Of a stretch of DNA of 64,000 nt, positions 39,494 to 48,223 are shown in pieces; the first letter of the stretch is position 1; every line of letters starts with the position of its first letter. Both the position numbers and the translations under genes were made by a program. The notes below the pieces were generated by a model. That model had not been told where the DNA came from. It did no database searches and saw only the letters and a program-made list of their open reading frames with translations. Source of the stretch: a virus; the IMG/VR virus record IMGVR_UViG_3300021185_003284, positions 1-64,000 of that record; one strand, written 5' to 3'.

Positions 39494-39712
39494 ATGGCAC
39501 AGCATAGAGTTATAAAAATGCTCACAAAGACCTATGAGGCTCAAAGAGAAAAGGCACTAATGACTTTCGACTTATTAATAGACCATCCTGCTGGTATAGG
39601 AGATCATTCAACTTCTGATTTCTATAAGAATGCTGAAGAAGCAGCAGTGGCATTAGCTGAAAGTGAAGACGTTTTAGAAACCCTTAAAAGACATTTTGGA
39701 AAGTATGAGTAG
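39494..39712 (+). CDS. small hypothetical protein
   Basis: A 72-residue helical protein (MLTKTYEAQREKALMTFDLLI ... EEAAVALAESEDVLETLKR). The next gene starts inside its last codons. No family is recognised. Confidence 0.6.
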   Translation: MAQHRVIKMLTKTYEAQREKALMTFDLLIDHPAGIGDHSTSDFYKNAEEAAVALAESEDVLETLKRHFGKYE

Positions 39713-40082
39713 TAGAGAAATTAGCGATGCAATGAGTGGGAAAAGAACCACAGCAATTGAGATACTTAGAGATGAGTACCCAACAATTTATAATGCTTAC
39801 AAAGAAGTAGTTGACGAACAGTTTGAACTATTTGCTAAGAAGCATCTTGATTACGGAATGCATAATGTAAGTGCTGGTACGAATTTAGATACACCAGATG
39901 AAATCGAATTTGCAATGACAGGATTATGGTACAGACTTTCAGATAAAATTAATAGATGGAAGAATATGATCATATCAGGCCGTAAAGCTCAAAATGAAAC
40001 TCTAATAGATACTTTTCAAGATGTTACTAACTATGGTATTATAGCGCAGTTAGTACAGAGAGGTCTCTGGAAAAACGATTAA
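39705..40082 (+). CDS. DUF1599 / nucleotide-modification-associated (Nmad1-like) protein
   Basis: A 125-residue all-helical protein. QFELFAKKHLDYGMHNVS, GLWYRLSDKINRWKNMI and LIDTFQDVTNYGIIAQLV match the DUF1599/Nmad1 pattern with paired acidic residues, related in style to MazG-type folds. The Nmad name reflects its frequent occurrence near phage base-modification genes. ATG 39705 overlaps the previous gene by eight bases. Confidence 0.75.
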   Translation: MSSREISDAMSGKRTTAIEILRDEYPTIYNAYKEVVDEQFELFAKKHLDYGMHNVSAGTNLDTPDEIEFAMTGLWYRLSDKINRWKNMIISGRKAQNETLIDTFQDVTNYGIIAQLVQRGLWKND

Positions 40083-41024
40083 ATGCCGAAAAGAATATAT
40101 CCTGATTCTGAAAAGAAGAAGACTAATCCTTTAGTTAAAGAAGTTTGGGAGAGTAAAATTAAACAATCTCCTTCTAAGAATAAACATATTTCATATAGTT
40201 CACTTAGTACATATAATAAATGTCCTAAGAAATGGGAGCTAATGTATTTGAGAAATGAAATACCATTTACTCAGAACATTTATACTTGCTTCGGTACAGC
40301 TATGCATGAAACATTACAAACTTACTTAGAAACTTTATACTACGATAAGGTAAAGACAGCTAATGATATAAACATTAATCAATTGCTTTATGATAATATG
40401 ATTAAGTCATATAAATCTGGCAAAGCAATAAATGGACATACTCACTTCTCTTCAGCAGAAGAGTTACAAGAATTCTGGTTAGACGGAAAACATATTCTAG
40501 AGTTTATCAAGAAGAAAAGAGCTGCATACTTTAGTACTAAGACAGCTAAATTGGCTGGGATAGAGACACTCTTATACCAGGAGATACGTCCTGGAGTAAT
40601 GTTTAAAGGACTAGTAGATTTGATCTTCTACCATCCAAATACTGATAGATGGACTGTTATGGACATAAAGACTTCTACTAGAGGTTGGAATGATGCTTAC
40701 AAGAAGAATCCTAATCTAACTGCTCAAGTTATTCTATATAGAGAGTTTTTTGCTAAGCAGTTTAAAATTGATCCTAGTAAAATAGATGTTGAGTTTTTTA
40801 TCGTTAAGAGAAGAGTACCTGCAGAAGCAGAGTTTGCTACTCAACAGAGAAGAGTTCAAGAATTTACTCCTGCATCTGGACCTAGAAAGACAAAACAAGT
40901 TATTGAATCTATGAACAAATTTATATCAGATGTATTAGATAGCGATAACAACTATATAGATAAGGAATACTCTTGTACTTCTCCTTTAGGTAAGTGCAAT
41001 GAATGTAAAGATTATGTAAATTAA
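40083..41024 (+). CDS. PD-(D/E)XK nuclease, RecB/Cas4-like
   Basis: A 313-residue nuclease. ISYSSLSTYNKCPKKWEL starts with a Cys; GTAMHETLQTYLE is motif I; MFKGLVDLIFYH and WTVMDIKTSTRGW give the catalytic D...D-x-K; LTAQVILYREF is the following QxxxY motif. The C-terminus has SCTSPLGKCNEC, so four cysteines could bind a 4Fe-4S cluster as in Cas4/AddB. No Cas genes are nearby. It probably acts in DNA replication or recombination. Confidence 0.88.
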   Translation: MPKRIYPDSEKKKTNPLVKEVWESKIKQSPSKNKHISYSSLSTYNKCPKKWELMYLRNEIPFTQNIYTCFGTAMHETLQTYLETLYYDKVKTANDININQLLYDNMIKSYKSGKAINGHTHFSSAEELQEFWLDGKHILEFIKKKRAAYFSTKTAKLAGIETLLYQEIRPGVMFKGLVDLIFYHPNTDRWTVMDIKTSTRGWNDAYKKNPNLTAQVILYREFFAKQFKIDPSKIDVEFFIVKRRVPAEAEFATQQRRVQEFTPASGPRKTKQVIESMNKFISDVLDSDNNYIDKEYSCTSPLGKCNECKDYVN

Positions 41025-41025
41025 G

Positions 41026-41040
41026 CCTATTTATATATAA
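41026..41040 (+). promoter_or_regulatory. CTATTTATA late promoter candidate before the glycosyltransferases
   Basis: CCTATTTATATATAA lies directly after the nuclease stop, 20 bases before the next ATG. Confidence 0.42.
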
Positions 41041-41060
41041 ATATATAATTATATACTGTT

Positions 41061-41249
41061 ATGATAAAAGACGAAAAGCTTACCTCGGTTAAAATCACAC
41101 AACCTCTTTTTGACGAATTTAAAATGGCTGCCCTCAAAGACAACTTTTCTTTTAAAAAGCTTGCAGATCGGGCAATTTTTCTCTATCTTACTGATAAGGA
41201 GTTTAAGAAGCAAATACACAAAATAAATTCAATCAATATAAAAAGTTAA
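41061..41249 (+). CDS. small ribbon-helix-helix-like protein
   Basis: A 62-residue protein: KLTSVKITQPLFDEFKMAALKDN resembles the strand-helix of ribbon-helix-helix DNA-binding proteins, followed by a second helix KLADRAIFLYLTDKEF. It could regulate the glycosylation genes whose run it opens. Weak family support. Confidence 0.55.
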   Translation: MIKDEKLTSVKITQPLFDEFKMAALKDNFSFKKLADRAIFLYLTDKEFKKQIHKINSINIKS

Positions 41250-42697
41250 TGGAAGAAAAATTAGGTTATATACCAAAGGATAAAAGAAAGAAGATACTAC
41301 TTTTATCTGATGATATCAGAATGCACTCAGGAGTTGCTACTATGTCGAGAGAGATTGTAGTAAAAACTGCTCATCACTTTAATTGGTTTCAATTAGGAGC
41401 AGCTTTAAAGCATCCAGAAGCAGGTAAGACATTTGATCTATCAGAAGATATAAATAAAAGAAGAGGTCTTAAAGATGCGGATATTAAAGTTCAACCTTAC
41501 AATGGATATGGAGATGCATTGAAAATACGTCAGCTACTCTTTACTGAAAAGCCAGATGCTATTTTTATATTTACTGACCCTAGATATTGGATATGGTTAT
41601 TTGAAATAGAAAGAGAGATAAGAAGTAAGATTCCTATTTTTTGGTTAAACATATGGGATGAGTATCCTGCTCCTATGTACAACAAACAGTATTATAATTC
41701 TGTTGATACTCTTATGGGTATATCTAAACAGACAGTTAATATTAATAAACTAGTATTAGGAGAAGAAGCTAAAGATAAGGTTATAGAGTATGTTCCTCAC
41801 GGAATAGATGAAGAGGCATTCTATCCTATTACTAAAGAACATCCATCTTGGGATAACTTTTCTAACTTTAGAAAAGACTTATTCGGAGAAAAAGAGATCG
41901 AGTATGTAGTTTTCTTTAACTCCAGAAATATTCAAAGGAAGCACCCAGGTGATACTATATTAGCTTATAAATACTTCTGTGATAAGATAGGACCTGAAAA
42001 AGCTAAGAAATGTGCTTTAGTAATGAAAGGAGAGATAAGTTCACCTCATGGTACAGATCTAAGAGCAGTAAGAGATGCTATATGTGATACAGAGTATGTT
42101 AATGTATTCTTTAACGAAGAGAGATTAACTCCAGAACAAATGAATATGTTATATAACGTAGCAGATGTTAATGTTTTAATGAGCTCTAATGAAGGATGGG
42201 GATTATCTTTAACTGAATCAATGATGTCAGGTACTATGATTATTCCTAACACTACTGGAGGTATGCAAGACCAATCTAGGTTCGAAGATGAAAATGGGAA
42301 GTGGATAGACTTTGATTCTGATTTTCCTTCTAACCATAGAGGTAAGTATAAAAAATGTGGAGAGTGGTCATTACCAGTCTTTCCTTCTAACTTAGCTCTT
42401 ATGGGGTCTCCTTTAACTCCTTATATATTTGACGATAGATGTAACTCAGAAGACGTAGCAGATAGAATGCTAGAGGCATATGAATTAGGTCAGGATGAAA
42501 GAAATAGAAGAGGCCTTAAAGGACGTGAGTGGGCTATGTCGGATGAAGCTAGTATGACAGCTGAGAAGATGGGCGATAGAATTATCGAAGTTATGGATAA
42601 AGGGTTTGATAGCTTTACTCCTAGAAGTGAATTCGATATTATTAAAGTAGAAAATTATGTTAAACCAAAAGTTACCCATAACTTGTTAGATTATTAA
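41249..42697 (+). CDS. glycosyltransferase, GT4-like (GT-B fold)
   Basis: A 482-residue protein with an N-terminal KKILLLSDDIRMHSGVATMSRE and a C-terminal sugar-nucleotide domain: YVVFFNSRNIQRKHP, NMLYNVADVNVLMSSNEGWGLSLTESMMSG (E-x7-E region) and IIPNTTGGMQD. It begins one base inside the previous stop. It probably builds glycan on virion proteins or the host surface. Donor and acceptor are unknown. Confidence 0.88.
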   Translation: MEEKLGYIPKDKRKKILLLSDDIRMHSGVATMSREIVVKTAHHFNWFQLGAALKHPEAGKTFDLSEDINKRRGLKDADIKVQPYNGYGDALKIRQLLFTEKPDAIFIFTDPRYWIWLFEIEREIRSKIPIFWLNIWDEYPAPMYNKQYYNSVDTLMGISKQTVNINKLVLGEEAKDKVIEYVPHGIDEEAFYPITKEHPSWDNFSNFRKDLFGEKEIEYVVFFNSRNIQRKHPGDTILAYKYFCDKIGPEKAKKCALVMKGEISSPHGTDLRAVRDAICDTEYVNVFFNEERLTPEQMNMLYNVADVNVLMSSNEGWGLSLTESMMSGTMIIPNTTGGMQDQSRFEDENGKWIDFDSDFPSNHRGKYKKCGEWSLPVFPSNLALMGSPLTPYIFDDRCNSEDVADRMLEAYELGQDERNRRGLKGREWAMSDEASMTAEKMGDRIIEVMDKGFDSFTPRSEFDIIKVENYVKPKVTHNLLDY

Positions 42698-42698
42698 T

Positions 42699-43958
42699 AT
42701 GAGTAAACCGTTATTTATTATAAGCGCTCCTGTAGATACCTATTCAGGATATGGAGCAAGATCAAGAGATATAGTTGATGCTATCATTGCAACAGATAGA
42801 TATGATGTAAAAATATTATCTCAACGATGGGGTAATACTAGATTTGGATATTTAGCTGATCATAAACGTCAAGATATGATTAAACTAATACTACCTCATG
42901 TAGTAAAGAAACCAGATTATTGGATGCAGATTACAGTACCTAATGAGTTTACTCCTGCAGGTAAATATAATATAGGTTGTACTGCTGGGATGGAAAATAC
43001 ATTAGTAGCCCCTCAATGGATTGAAGGTGTAAACAGAATGGACGTAGTATGGACATCATCAGAACATTCTAAGTTAGTATTTGAAGCAACTGCATATGAT
43101 ACTGAAGATAAGAAAACTAAAACGAAAGGACAGTTAAAATGTACTACACCTATAGAGGTAATATTTGAAGGAGTAGATACTACAAAGTACCTACCATCTC
43201 CAGGTGATAAGTTAGATTTATCTGATATACAAGAGCAGTTCTGTTATCTACTTGTTGGTCATTGGATGCAAGGAGACTTTGGAGAGGACAGAAAGAATGT
43301 AGGGTATACAATTAAAACTTTCTTAGAAACATTTAAAAATAAACCTAAGCAACCAGCATTAATATTAAAGACTTCTTTAGTTAATACATCTATATTAGAT
43401 AGAGATAGGTTACTACAGAGAATAGATGATATTAGAAAAACTGTAAAAGGTAAGTTACCCAACATTTATTTACTGCATGGAGAGCTTTCTGATGATAATA
43501 TAAACAATTTATATAATCACTCTAAGGTTAAAGTAATGGTAAGCCATACAAAAGGTGAAGGCTTTGGAAGACCTCTCTTAGAGTTTACTACTACAGGTAA
43601 ACCAGTTATAGCTTCCGGATGGTCAGGACAGGTAGACTTTTTAGATAAAGATAAAAGTATATTAATAGGAGGAACATTAGAGAATGTACATCAGTCGGCT
43701 ACGGTTAAAGATATGATACTTAAAGATGCGAAATGGTTTAAACCTAATGATGGAGAAACAGCTAGAGCATATAAAGAAACTTTTAAGCATTATAAGAAAT
43801 ACTTAATACCTGCTAAACAACAAAGAGCTAGAACTAATAAAGAGTTTACTCTAAATCATATGTTTACTTTAGTAGACAATAGACTAAAAGAATTACTTCC
43901 TGAGTTTCCTCAAGAGGTAGAATTGAAATTACCTGAATTAGAATTACCTAAATTATAG
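42699..43958 (+). CDS. glycosyltransferase, GT4-like
   Basis: A 419-residue GT-B enzyme. SAPVDTYSGYGARSRDI is the donor-side start, IYLLHGELSDDNINNLYNHSKVKVMVSHTKGEGFGRPLLEFTTTGKPVIASGWSGQ (quoted for position, about 258-310) is the GT4 catalytic segment with EGFGRPLLE. It follows the previous glycosyltransferase after one base. Confidence 0.88.
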   Translation: MSKPLFIISAPVDTYSGYGARSRDIVDAIIATDRYDVKILSQRWGNTRFGYLADHKRQDMIKLILPHVVKKPDYWMQITVPNEFTPAGKYNIGCTAGMENTLVAPQWIEGVNRMDVVWTSSEHSKLVFEATAYDTEDKKTKTKGQLKCTTPIEVIFEGVDTTKYLPSPGDKLDLSDIQEQFCYLLVGHWMQGDFGEDRKNVGYTIKTFLETFKNKPKQPALILKTSLVNTSILDRDRLLQRIDDIRKTVKGKLPNIYLLHGELSDDNINNLYNHSKVKVMVSHTKGEGFGRPLLEFTTTGKPVIASGWSGQVDFLDKDKSILIGGTLENVHQSATVKDMILKDAKWFKPNDGETARAYKETFKHYKKYLIPAKQQRARTNKEFTLNHMFTLVDNRLKELLPEFPQEVELKLPELELPKL

Positions 43959-43960
43959 TT

Positions 43961-44419
43961 ATGAATATAGAAAAAGATCAATTAGTAGAAGGTCCATTCG
44001 GGAGTAATGCTTGTTATGAGCAAAACTTCGAACAAGATGGACAACAGATAACAACTTGGTTATGTTTCGGAAGTGGGTTTACAACTTCAACTTTAATGAC
44101 AGAAGGATCTAAACCTGTAAAAGATTTAACTGAAACATCTCCTGAATTATATAAAGACTTAATGCATACTGATAAGAACGGTAGAGTTTGGTTCCCTGCT
44201 ACTATTACTCTTCCGGAAAAAGGAATGGTGTTTGTGGACGGTAAAACAACTAAAGACTGGAAATGGTCATCAGTAAATGCGATCAAGTTGACAGAAGAAG
44301 AACTTAGTAGCGGTAAGTTCCCTAAAGGACAAGAGTGGAAGATGGATATGGCAAACGCTAAGTTATATGATCAAAGAGACTTTATGGATGCTTTAGAAAC
44401 TATAGGGTTCTATAATTAG
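43961..44419 (+). CDS. hypothetical protein
   Basis: A 152-residue, mixed alpha/beta protein with several Trp residues (TTWLCFGSGFTTSTLM, DWKWSSVNAI). The size and placement among glycosyltransferase genes are its only clues. No family is recognised. Confidence 0.65.
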   Translation: MNIEKDQLVEGPFGSNACYEQNFEQDGQQITTWLCFGSGFTTSTLMTEGSKPVKDLTETSPELYKDLMHTDKNGRVWFPATITLPEKGMVFVDGKTTKDWKWSSVNAIKLTEEELSSGKFPKGQEWKMDMANAKLYDQRDFMDALETIGFYN

Positions 44420-44422
44420 AAT

Positions 44423-45034
44423 ATGAAAATAAGTTATGCTATTACAGTTTGTAATGAGGTTAAAGAGATTAAGAAACTCATTTCTATTCTTCTTGAAAGT
44501 AAAAGAGAAGATGATGAAGTAGTAGTACTCTTTGATAAACAGAACGGTACGGCTGAGGTCTGGTCTTATTTACAAGACCAAGATGTAATATGTGAAGCTA
44601 AGTCTTTTAAGAATCATTTTGCAGACTGGAAGAACTACTTAACAGGTATGTGCTCAGGAGATTATATCTTTCAAATAGATGCAGATGAATTTCCTCACAA
44701 GTCACTCTTAACTGCTCTTCCAGTCATCTTAGGATCAAATCCTGATAACGAAGTATATTTAGTTCCTAGAGTTAATACTGTAAATGGTTTAACAGAAGAG
44801 CATAGAGCTAAATGGAATTGGAGAGTAGATGAGAACGGATGGGTAAACTATCCAGACTATCAATGGAGATTATGGAAGAATAAATCAGAGATTAAATGGG
44901 TAAATAAAGTACATGAAGTATTAGAAGGTTTTAAAACTTATGCTCCATTACCTCCTAAAGAAGAATTATCTTTATATCATCCAAAAGAGATAAAAAGACA
45001 AGAGAAACAAAATGCTTATTACGACACACTATGA
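44423..45034 (+). CDS. glycosyltransferase family 2-like
   Basis: A 203-residue GT-A protein. ISYAITVCNEVKEIKKLI is the first strand-helix, YIFQIDADEFP carries the DxD motif and the C-terminal part is rich in Trp (WNWRVDENGWVNYPDYQWRLW) as in WaaE/KdtX-like enzymes. It overlaps cysC by four bases. Confidence 0.85.
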   Translation: MKISYAITVCNEVKEIKKLISILLESKREDDEVVVLFDKQNGTAEVWSYLQDQDVICEAKSFKNHFADWKNYLTGMCSGDYIFQIDADEFPHKSLLTALPVILGSNPDNEVYLVPRVNTVNGLTEEHRAKWNWRVDENGWVNYPDYQWRLWKNKSEIKWVNKVHEVLEGFKTYAPLPPKEELSLYHPKEIKRQEKQNAYYDTL

Positions 45035-45459
45035 TATATTGGTTTACAGGACAGCCTTGTGCAGGTAAGACAACATTAGCAGATTTATTAAAGAAAGAAA
45101 AGCCTGGTGCTTTTAGAATCGATGGTGACGATATGAGAGAGTTATTTTCTAATAAAGATTATTCTGCTAAAGGTAGAATAGATAATGTAGGAACAGCTCA
45201 ACGTATTGCTCACTACCTACACAATCAAGGTAGAGATGTAATTGTATCATTAGTATCTCCTTATGTTGATCAAAGAGAAGAATTTAAAACTCTCTTAGGT
45301 GATAATATAAAAGAGATATATGTACATACAACAGAACCAAGAGAAAGAGATCATTTTAAAGCTATAGCTTATACTCCACCTCTTGAGAACTATATAGATA
45401 TTGACACAACAAAAGATTCAATCAATGAATCATTCGAAAAAATATTAAATGAAATATAG
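45031..45459 (+). CDS. cysC: adenylylsulfate (APS) kinase
   Basis: CysC phosphorylates APS to PAPS, the donor for sulfotransferases. The 142-residue protein has the P-loop GQPCAGKTT at about residues 7-15, RIDGDDMRELF, then a conserved-type RDVIVSLVSPYVDQRE and the YEPP-like AYTPPLENY. It is shorter than the usual 180-200 residues. It is followed by a nucleotidyltransferase and DUF2061, and a PAPS-type sulfotransferase lies at 63.1 kb. Confidence 0.9.
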   Translation: MIYWFTGQPCAGKTTLADLLKKEKPGAFRIDGDDMRELFSNKDYSAKGRIDNVGTAQRIAHYLHNQGRDVIVSLVSPYVDQREEFKTLLGDNIKEIYVHTTEPRERDHFKAIAYTPPLENYIDIDTTKDSINESFEKILNEI

Positions 45460-45799
45460 TTTATTTATAGGTAGATGGCAACCATGGCATTCAGGCCACA
45501 GATGGTTAATAGATCAAAGATTAAAAGAAGGTAAAAAAGTTTGGATAGCAATTAGAGATGTAGAACCAAACGAAAAACAACCTTGGACTCCTCAAGAAGT
45601 TTTAATGAATCTCTCTAATGAATTAGCAGATCTTTTAGAAGAGGGCAGTATAAAAATTACAATAGTACCTGATATAGAATCTATCAATTACGGTAGAGGT
45701 GTAGGGTATGAAATTATAGAACATGTACCTCCTCAGAATGTTGAAGAAATATCAGCTACAAAGATTAGAGAACAAATGAGGAAAGATGGCAAGTTATAA
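45449..45799 (+). CDS. cytidylyltransferase-fold nucleotidyltransferase
   Basis: A 116-residue protein with GRWQPWHSGHRWLI, the H-x-G-H nucleotidyltransferase motif, and ISATKIREQM near the end, the I-S-x-T-x-x-R motif seen in NMN adenylyltransferases. Candidate activities are NMN adenylylation or transfer of a nucleotidyl group to a sugar or phosphate. It overlaps cysC by 11 bases and DUF2061 by 14. Confidence 0.82.
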   Translation: MKYSLFIGRWQPWHSGHRWLIDQRLKEGKKVWIAIRDVEPNEKQPWTPQEVLMNLSNELADLLEEGSIKITIVPDIESINYGRGVGYEIIEHVPPQNVEEISATKIREQMRKDGKL

Positions 45800-45983
45800 A
45801 AGTACTTTAATAAAGACTCTCATATGGAGAGTAATAGCAACTAGTATAACTTTTCTAGTCGGCTGGGTAGTTTCAGGTAATTGGAGATTTGGTTTAGTTA
45901 TAGGAAGTATAGATACAGTTTTAAAGACTATAGGTTACTTTAGTTTTGAAAGACTCTGGATTAAATATAAAGGTAATGATTAA
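45786..45983 (+). CDS. DUF2061 membrane protein
   Basis: A 65-residue two-helix membrane protein: KTLIWRVIATSITFLVGWVVSG and FGLVIGSIDTVLKTIGYF then FERLWIKY. This is the DUF2061 pattern, often found beside sulfate-activation genes in bacteria. It overlaps the genes on both sides. Exact function unknown. Confidence 0.85.
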   Translation: MASYKSTLIKTLIWRVIATSITFLVGWVVSGNWRFGLVIGSIDTVLKTIGYFSFERLWIKYKGND

Positions 45984-46134
45984 AATAAATGTTAAGGTCG
46001 GCGATACTATTATGGTAGGTCGATTTAAGAATAAGAGAGTAAAAGTTAAGAGTATAGAATATGATGAATTTGGTATGCCAATGATAAATGGTAAACCCGG
46101 ATGTAATTTTAGGTTAGTACCTAACCCAAGATAA
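45976..46134 (+). CDS. small conserved-looking phage protein
   Basis: A 52-residue beta-rich protein beginning MIKINVKVGDTIMVGRFKNK and ending NGKPGCNFRLVPNPR. The KVGDTI...GRFKNK...VKSIEYDEFGMP pattern gives an SH3-like barrel impression. ATG 45976 overlaps the DUF2061 stop by eight bases. Function unknown. Confidence 0.6.
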   Translation: MIKINVKVGDTIMVGRFKNKRVKVKSIEYDEFGMPMINGKPGCNFRLVPNPR

Positions 46135-46140
46135 ATTACA

Positions 46141-46152
46141 ACCTATTTATAT
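46141..46152 (+). promoter_or_regulatory. CTATTTATA late promoter candidate
   Basis: ACCTATTTATAT lies two bases before the ATG at 46155, just after the upstream stop, implying a minimal leader. Confidence 0.38.
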
Positions 46153-46154
46153 AC

Positions 46155-46697
46155 ATGGCAATGATACAAACTTTAGAGACAAACCAGCAATACGTAGGAA
46201 AAACAGTCGTATTAGGTTGCATTAACTATTCGATTACAGATTTACTACTCACTAACATGAATAGCGGTAATCTTGTAAAGAGAGATGTAGACTTTTACCT
46301 TCCTGTCAATACTCAAGGTTGGCAAAAATGGTACGATAGTCATATATCGTTACAAAATGATACTGGAGTAAAATCATCATTCATTAAAAAGAAAGACATA
46401 TACAGTATTGACTATAGTGATACAGGAAATATAGGAATAGCTATAGTAGAAGCACCAGATGTTGATTATGCTATTAAACTTATTAATAAAATAACTCCCA
46501 GCATTAAAGAATCTGGATTAATAATTGTTCCCTATAAACCTCTACACAGAATTCAATTTGTATCAAAAATAAATTCTGAATTTGATGCACAATATCTTGT
46601 CCATCTGGAAAATTATTCTTATATTAATTTTATCAAAGGTAAGGTACCTTTAAATAAGAATAAAAAGATTAGCAGGAGTAGATCGATACTCACTTAA
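46155..46697 (+). CDS. hypothetical protein in the sugar locus
   Basis: A 180-residue alpha/beta protein (KTVVLGCINYSITDLLLTN, NIGIAIVEAPDVDYAIKLI, SGLIIVPYKPLHRIQF) that may have a Rossmann-like core, with a basic tail KNKKISRSRS. No family is recognised. It precedes the nucleotide-sugar dehydrogenase gene. Confidence 0.6.
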   Translation: MAMIQTLETNQQYVGKTVVLGCINYSITDLLLTNMNSGNLVKRDVDFYLPVNTQGWQKWYDSHISLQNDTGVKSSFIKKKDIYSIDYSDTGNIGIAIVEAPDVDYAIKLINKITPSIKESGLIIVPYKPLHRIQFVSKINSEFDAQYLVHLENYSYINFIKGKVPLNKNKKISRSRSILT

Positions 46698-46716
46698 ATT
46701 TACAGGTTAAAAAGTT

Positions 46717-47547
46717 ATGAAAAGAAAAGTAGGAGTTATAGGTAATGGTTTCGTAGGTGAAGCTATTTCATTTGCATTTTCCCCAACTACAGACTTAAGA
46801 GTATACGATATTGATCCTTTAAGGTCAACTCATACGAAAGAAGAAATAGACGAATGTGAGTTTATATTTGTCTGTGTTCCTACTCCGATGTTTAGAGACG
46901 GTACTCAAGATTTAAGTTATATAGAAAAAGTATTTGAAGATGCAGTAGACGGGCCTGTATACATAATAAAATCTACGGTTCTACCCGGTACTACTAACAC
47001 CTTATGTAGTAAGTTCCCAACATTAAGTATTATATTTAATCCTGAATTTCTTACTGAGAGAACCGCTAAGTTAGATATGCTTACTCAAGCTAGAATTATA
47101 CTAGGAGGTAGGAAAGATCTTACTATGCGAACTAAAGAGCTTTATGAAGAGAGGTTTATGAATAGACATATTATAGAAACTGACTCTGCAACAGCTGAAT
47201 TAACTAAATATATGAACAATACTTATTTTGCTACTAAAGTTAGTATAATGAATGAGTTCAAAAGACTATCAGATAAATTAGGAACCAATTGGCCAGATGC
47301 TTTATATGGTTTCGCTTCTGATCATAGAATAGGAGACAGTCATTTGCATGTTCCTGGACCAGACGGTAAGCATGGCTACGGAGGTACTTGTTTTCCTAAA
47401 GATGTAAACGCATTAATTAAGTTAGGTAATAAATTAGATACTCCTATGCATACTATAGAGGCAGGATGGAAAACTAACTTAGAAGTAAGACCAGAAAAAG
47501 ATTGGGAATCAAAATTAGGAAGAGCAGTTAGCGATGATAAAAAATAG
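46717..47547 (+). CDS. UDP-glucose/GDP-mannose dehydrogenase family protein (lacks the third domain)
   Basis: A 276-residue nucleotide-sugar dehydrogenase-like protein. VGVIGNGFVGEAISFAF binds NAD, EFIFVCVPTPM and IIKSTVLPGTT follow, FNPEFLTERTA is the substrate block, and GYGGTCFPKDVNALI contains the catalytic Cys. Typical enzymes have over 400 residues; here the C-terminal UDP-binding domain is missing. It may oxidise a sugar nucleotide with altered binding, or serve another oxidation. It overlaps the next gene by 14 bases. Confidence 0.85.
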   Translation: MKRKVGVIGNGFVGEAISFAFSPTTDLRVYDIDPLRSTHTKEEIDECEFIFVCVPTPMFRDGTQDLSYIEKVFEDAVDGPVYIIKSTVLPGTTNTLCSKFPTLSIIFNPEFLTERTAKLDMLTQARIILGGRKDLTMRTKELYEERFMNRHIIETDSATAELTKYMNNTYFATKVSIMNEFKRLSDKLGTNWPDALYGFASDHRIGDSHLHVPGPDGKHGYGGTCFPKDVNALIKLGNKLDTPMHTIEAGWKTNLEVRPEKDWESKLGRAVSDDKK

Positions 47548-48223
47548 TTTTAGAGAAGATATAGAATTTCTTTATACCAGATTAAGCAATAAAGATAAGT
47601 TTAGCTTCAGCAAATATGCTGATGGTGAATTTGCTATATTGGCAAATCAGAATATTACTAACGTTGACAATTGGACTTTCGATAACACTAAGCATGATTA
47701 TGTTAGAGACCAATTAATAGAATCATTTAAATTTAATGATCCAGATTACTACGTAGGAGTTAGTTGTGTATGCTGTCAACCTGTTAATCATGTTATGTGG
47801 ATGAGAGAACAATCACAACAAGATAAGTTAACTTGGGCAAATATATTTGTTAACAGCAATTATCCATATTTTGTAGATAAGTTTATACCTGAATTTAGTA
47901 ATCATAAAGTAATACTATTTGCTAGAGATGATGCAAGGTATACAGAATTACCATTTGCTGTAGATCAATTCGTACCTATCACATCAGAAGCAATGATAGA
48001 TAACTTTGAGTTAGTAAACGAATTTCCAGTAGAAAGCTATAAAGATTACTTATTTCTATTTTGTGCTGGTCCACTAGGTAATATGTTAGCAGCTAAATTC
48101 TGGGAGAAAAATAAAACTAATACTTATCTTGATATAGGATCTACACTCAATCCTTATTTAACTGAAACTAATAGAAGCTATCTAAGAGGAGGAGCTACAG
48201 AATTAAAAACTTGCATATGGTAG
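47534..48223 (+). CDS. GT-D-fold glycosyltransferase-like protein
   Basis: A 229-residue protein whose FSFSKYADGEFAI and LFLFCAGPLGNMLAAKFWEKN with YLDIGSTLNPYL resemble the DUF1792/GT-D type glycosyltransferases (F-x-R-x-G-D-G-E; C-A-G-P; D-x-G-S). It lies between sugar-nucleotide enzymes. Confidence 0.65.
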   Translation: MIKNSFREDIEFLYTRLSNKDKFSFSKYADGEFAILANQNITNVDNWTFDNTKHDYVRDQLIESFKFNDPDYYVGVSCVCCQPVNHVMWMREQSQQDKLTWANIFVNSNYPYFVDKFIPEFSNHKVILFARDDARYTELPFAVDQFVPITSEAMIDNFELVNEFPVESYKDYLFLFCAGPLGNMLAAKFWEKNKTNTYLDIGSTLNPYLTETNRSYLRGGATELKTCIW

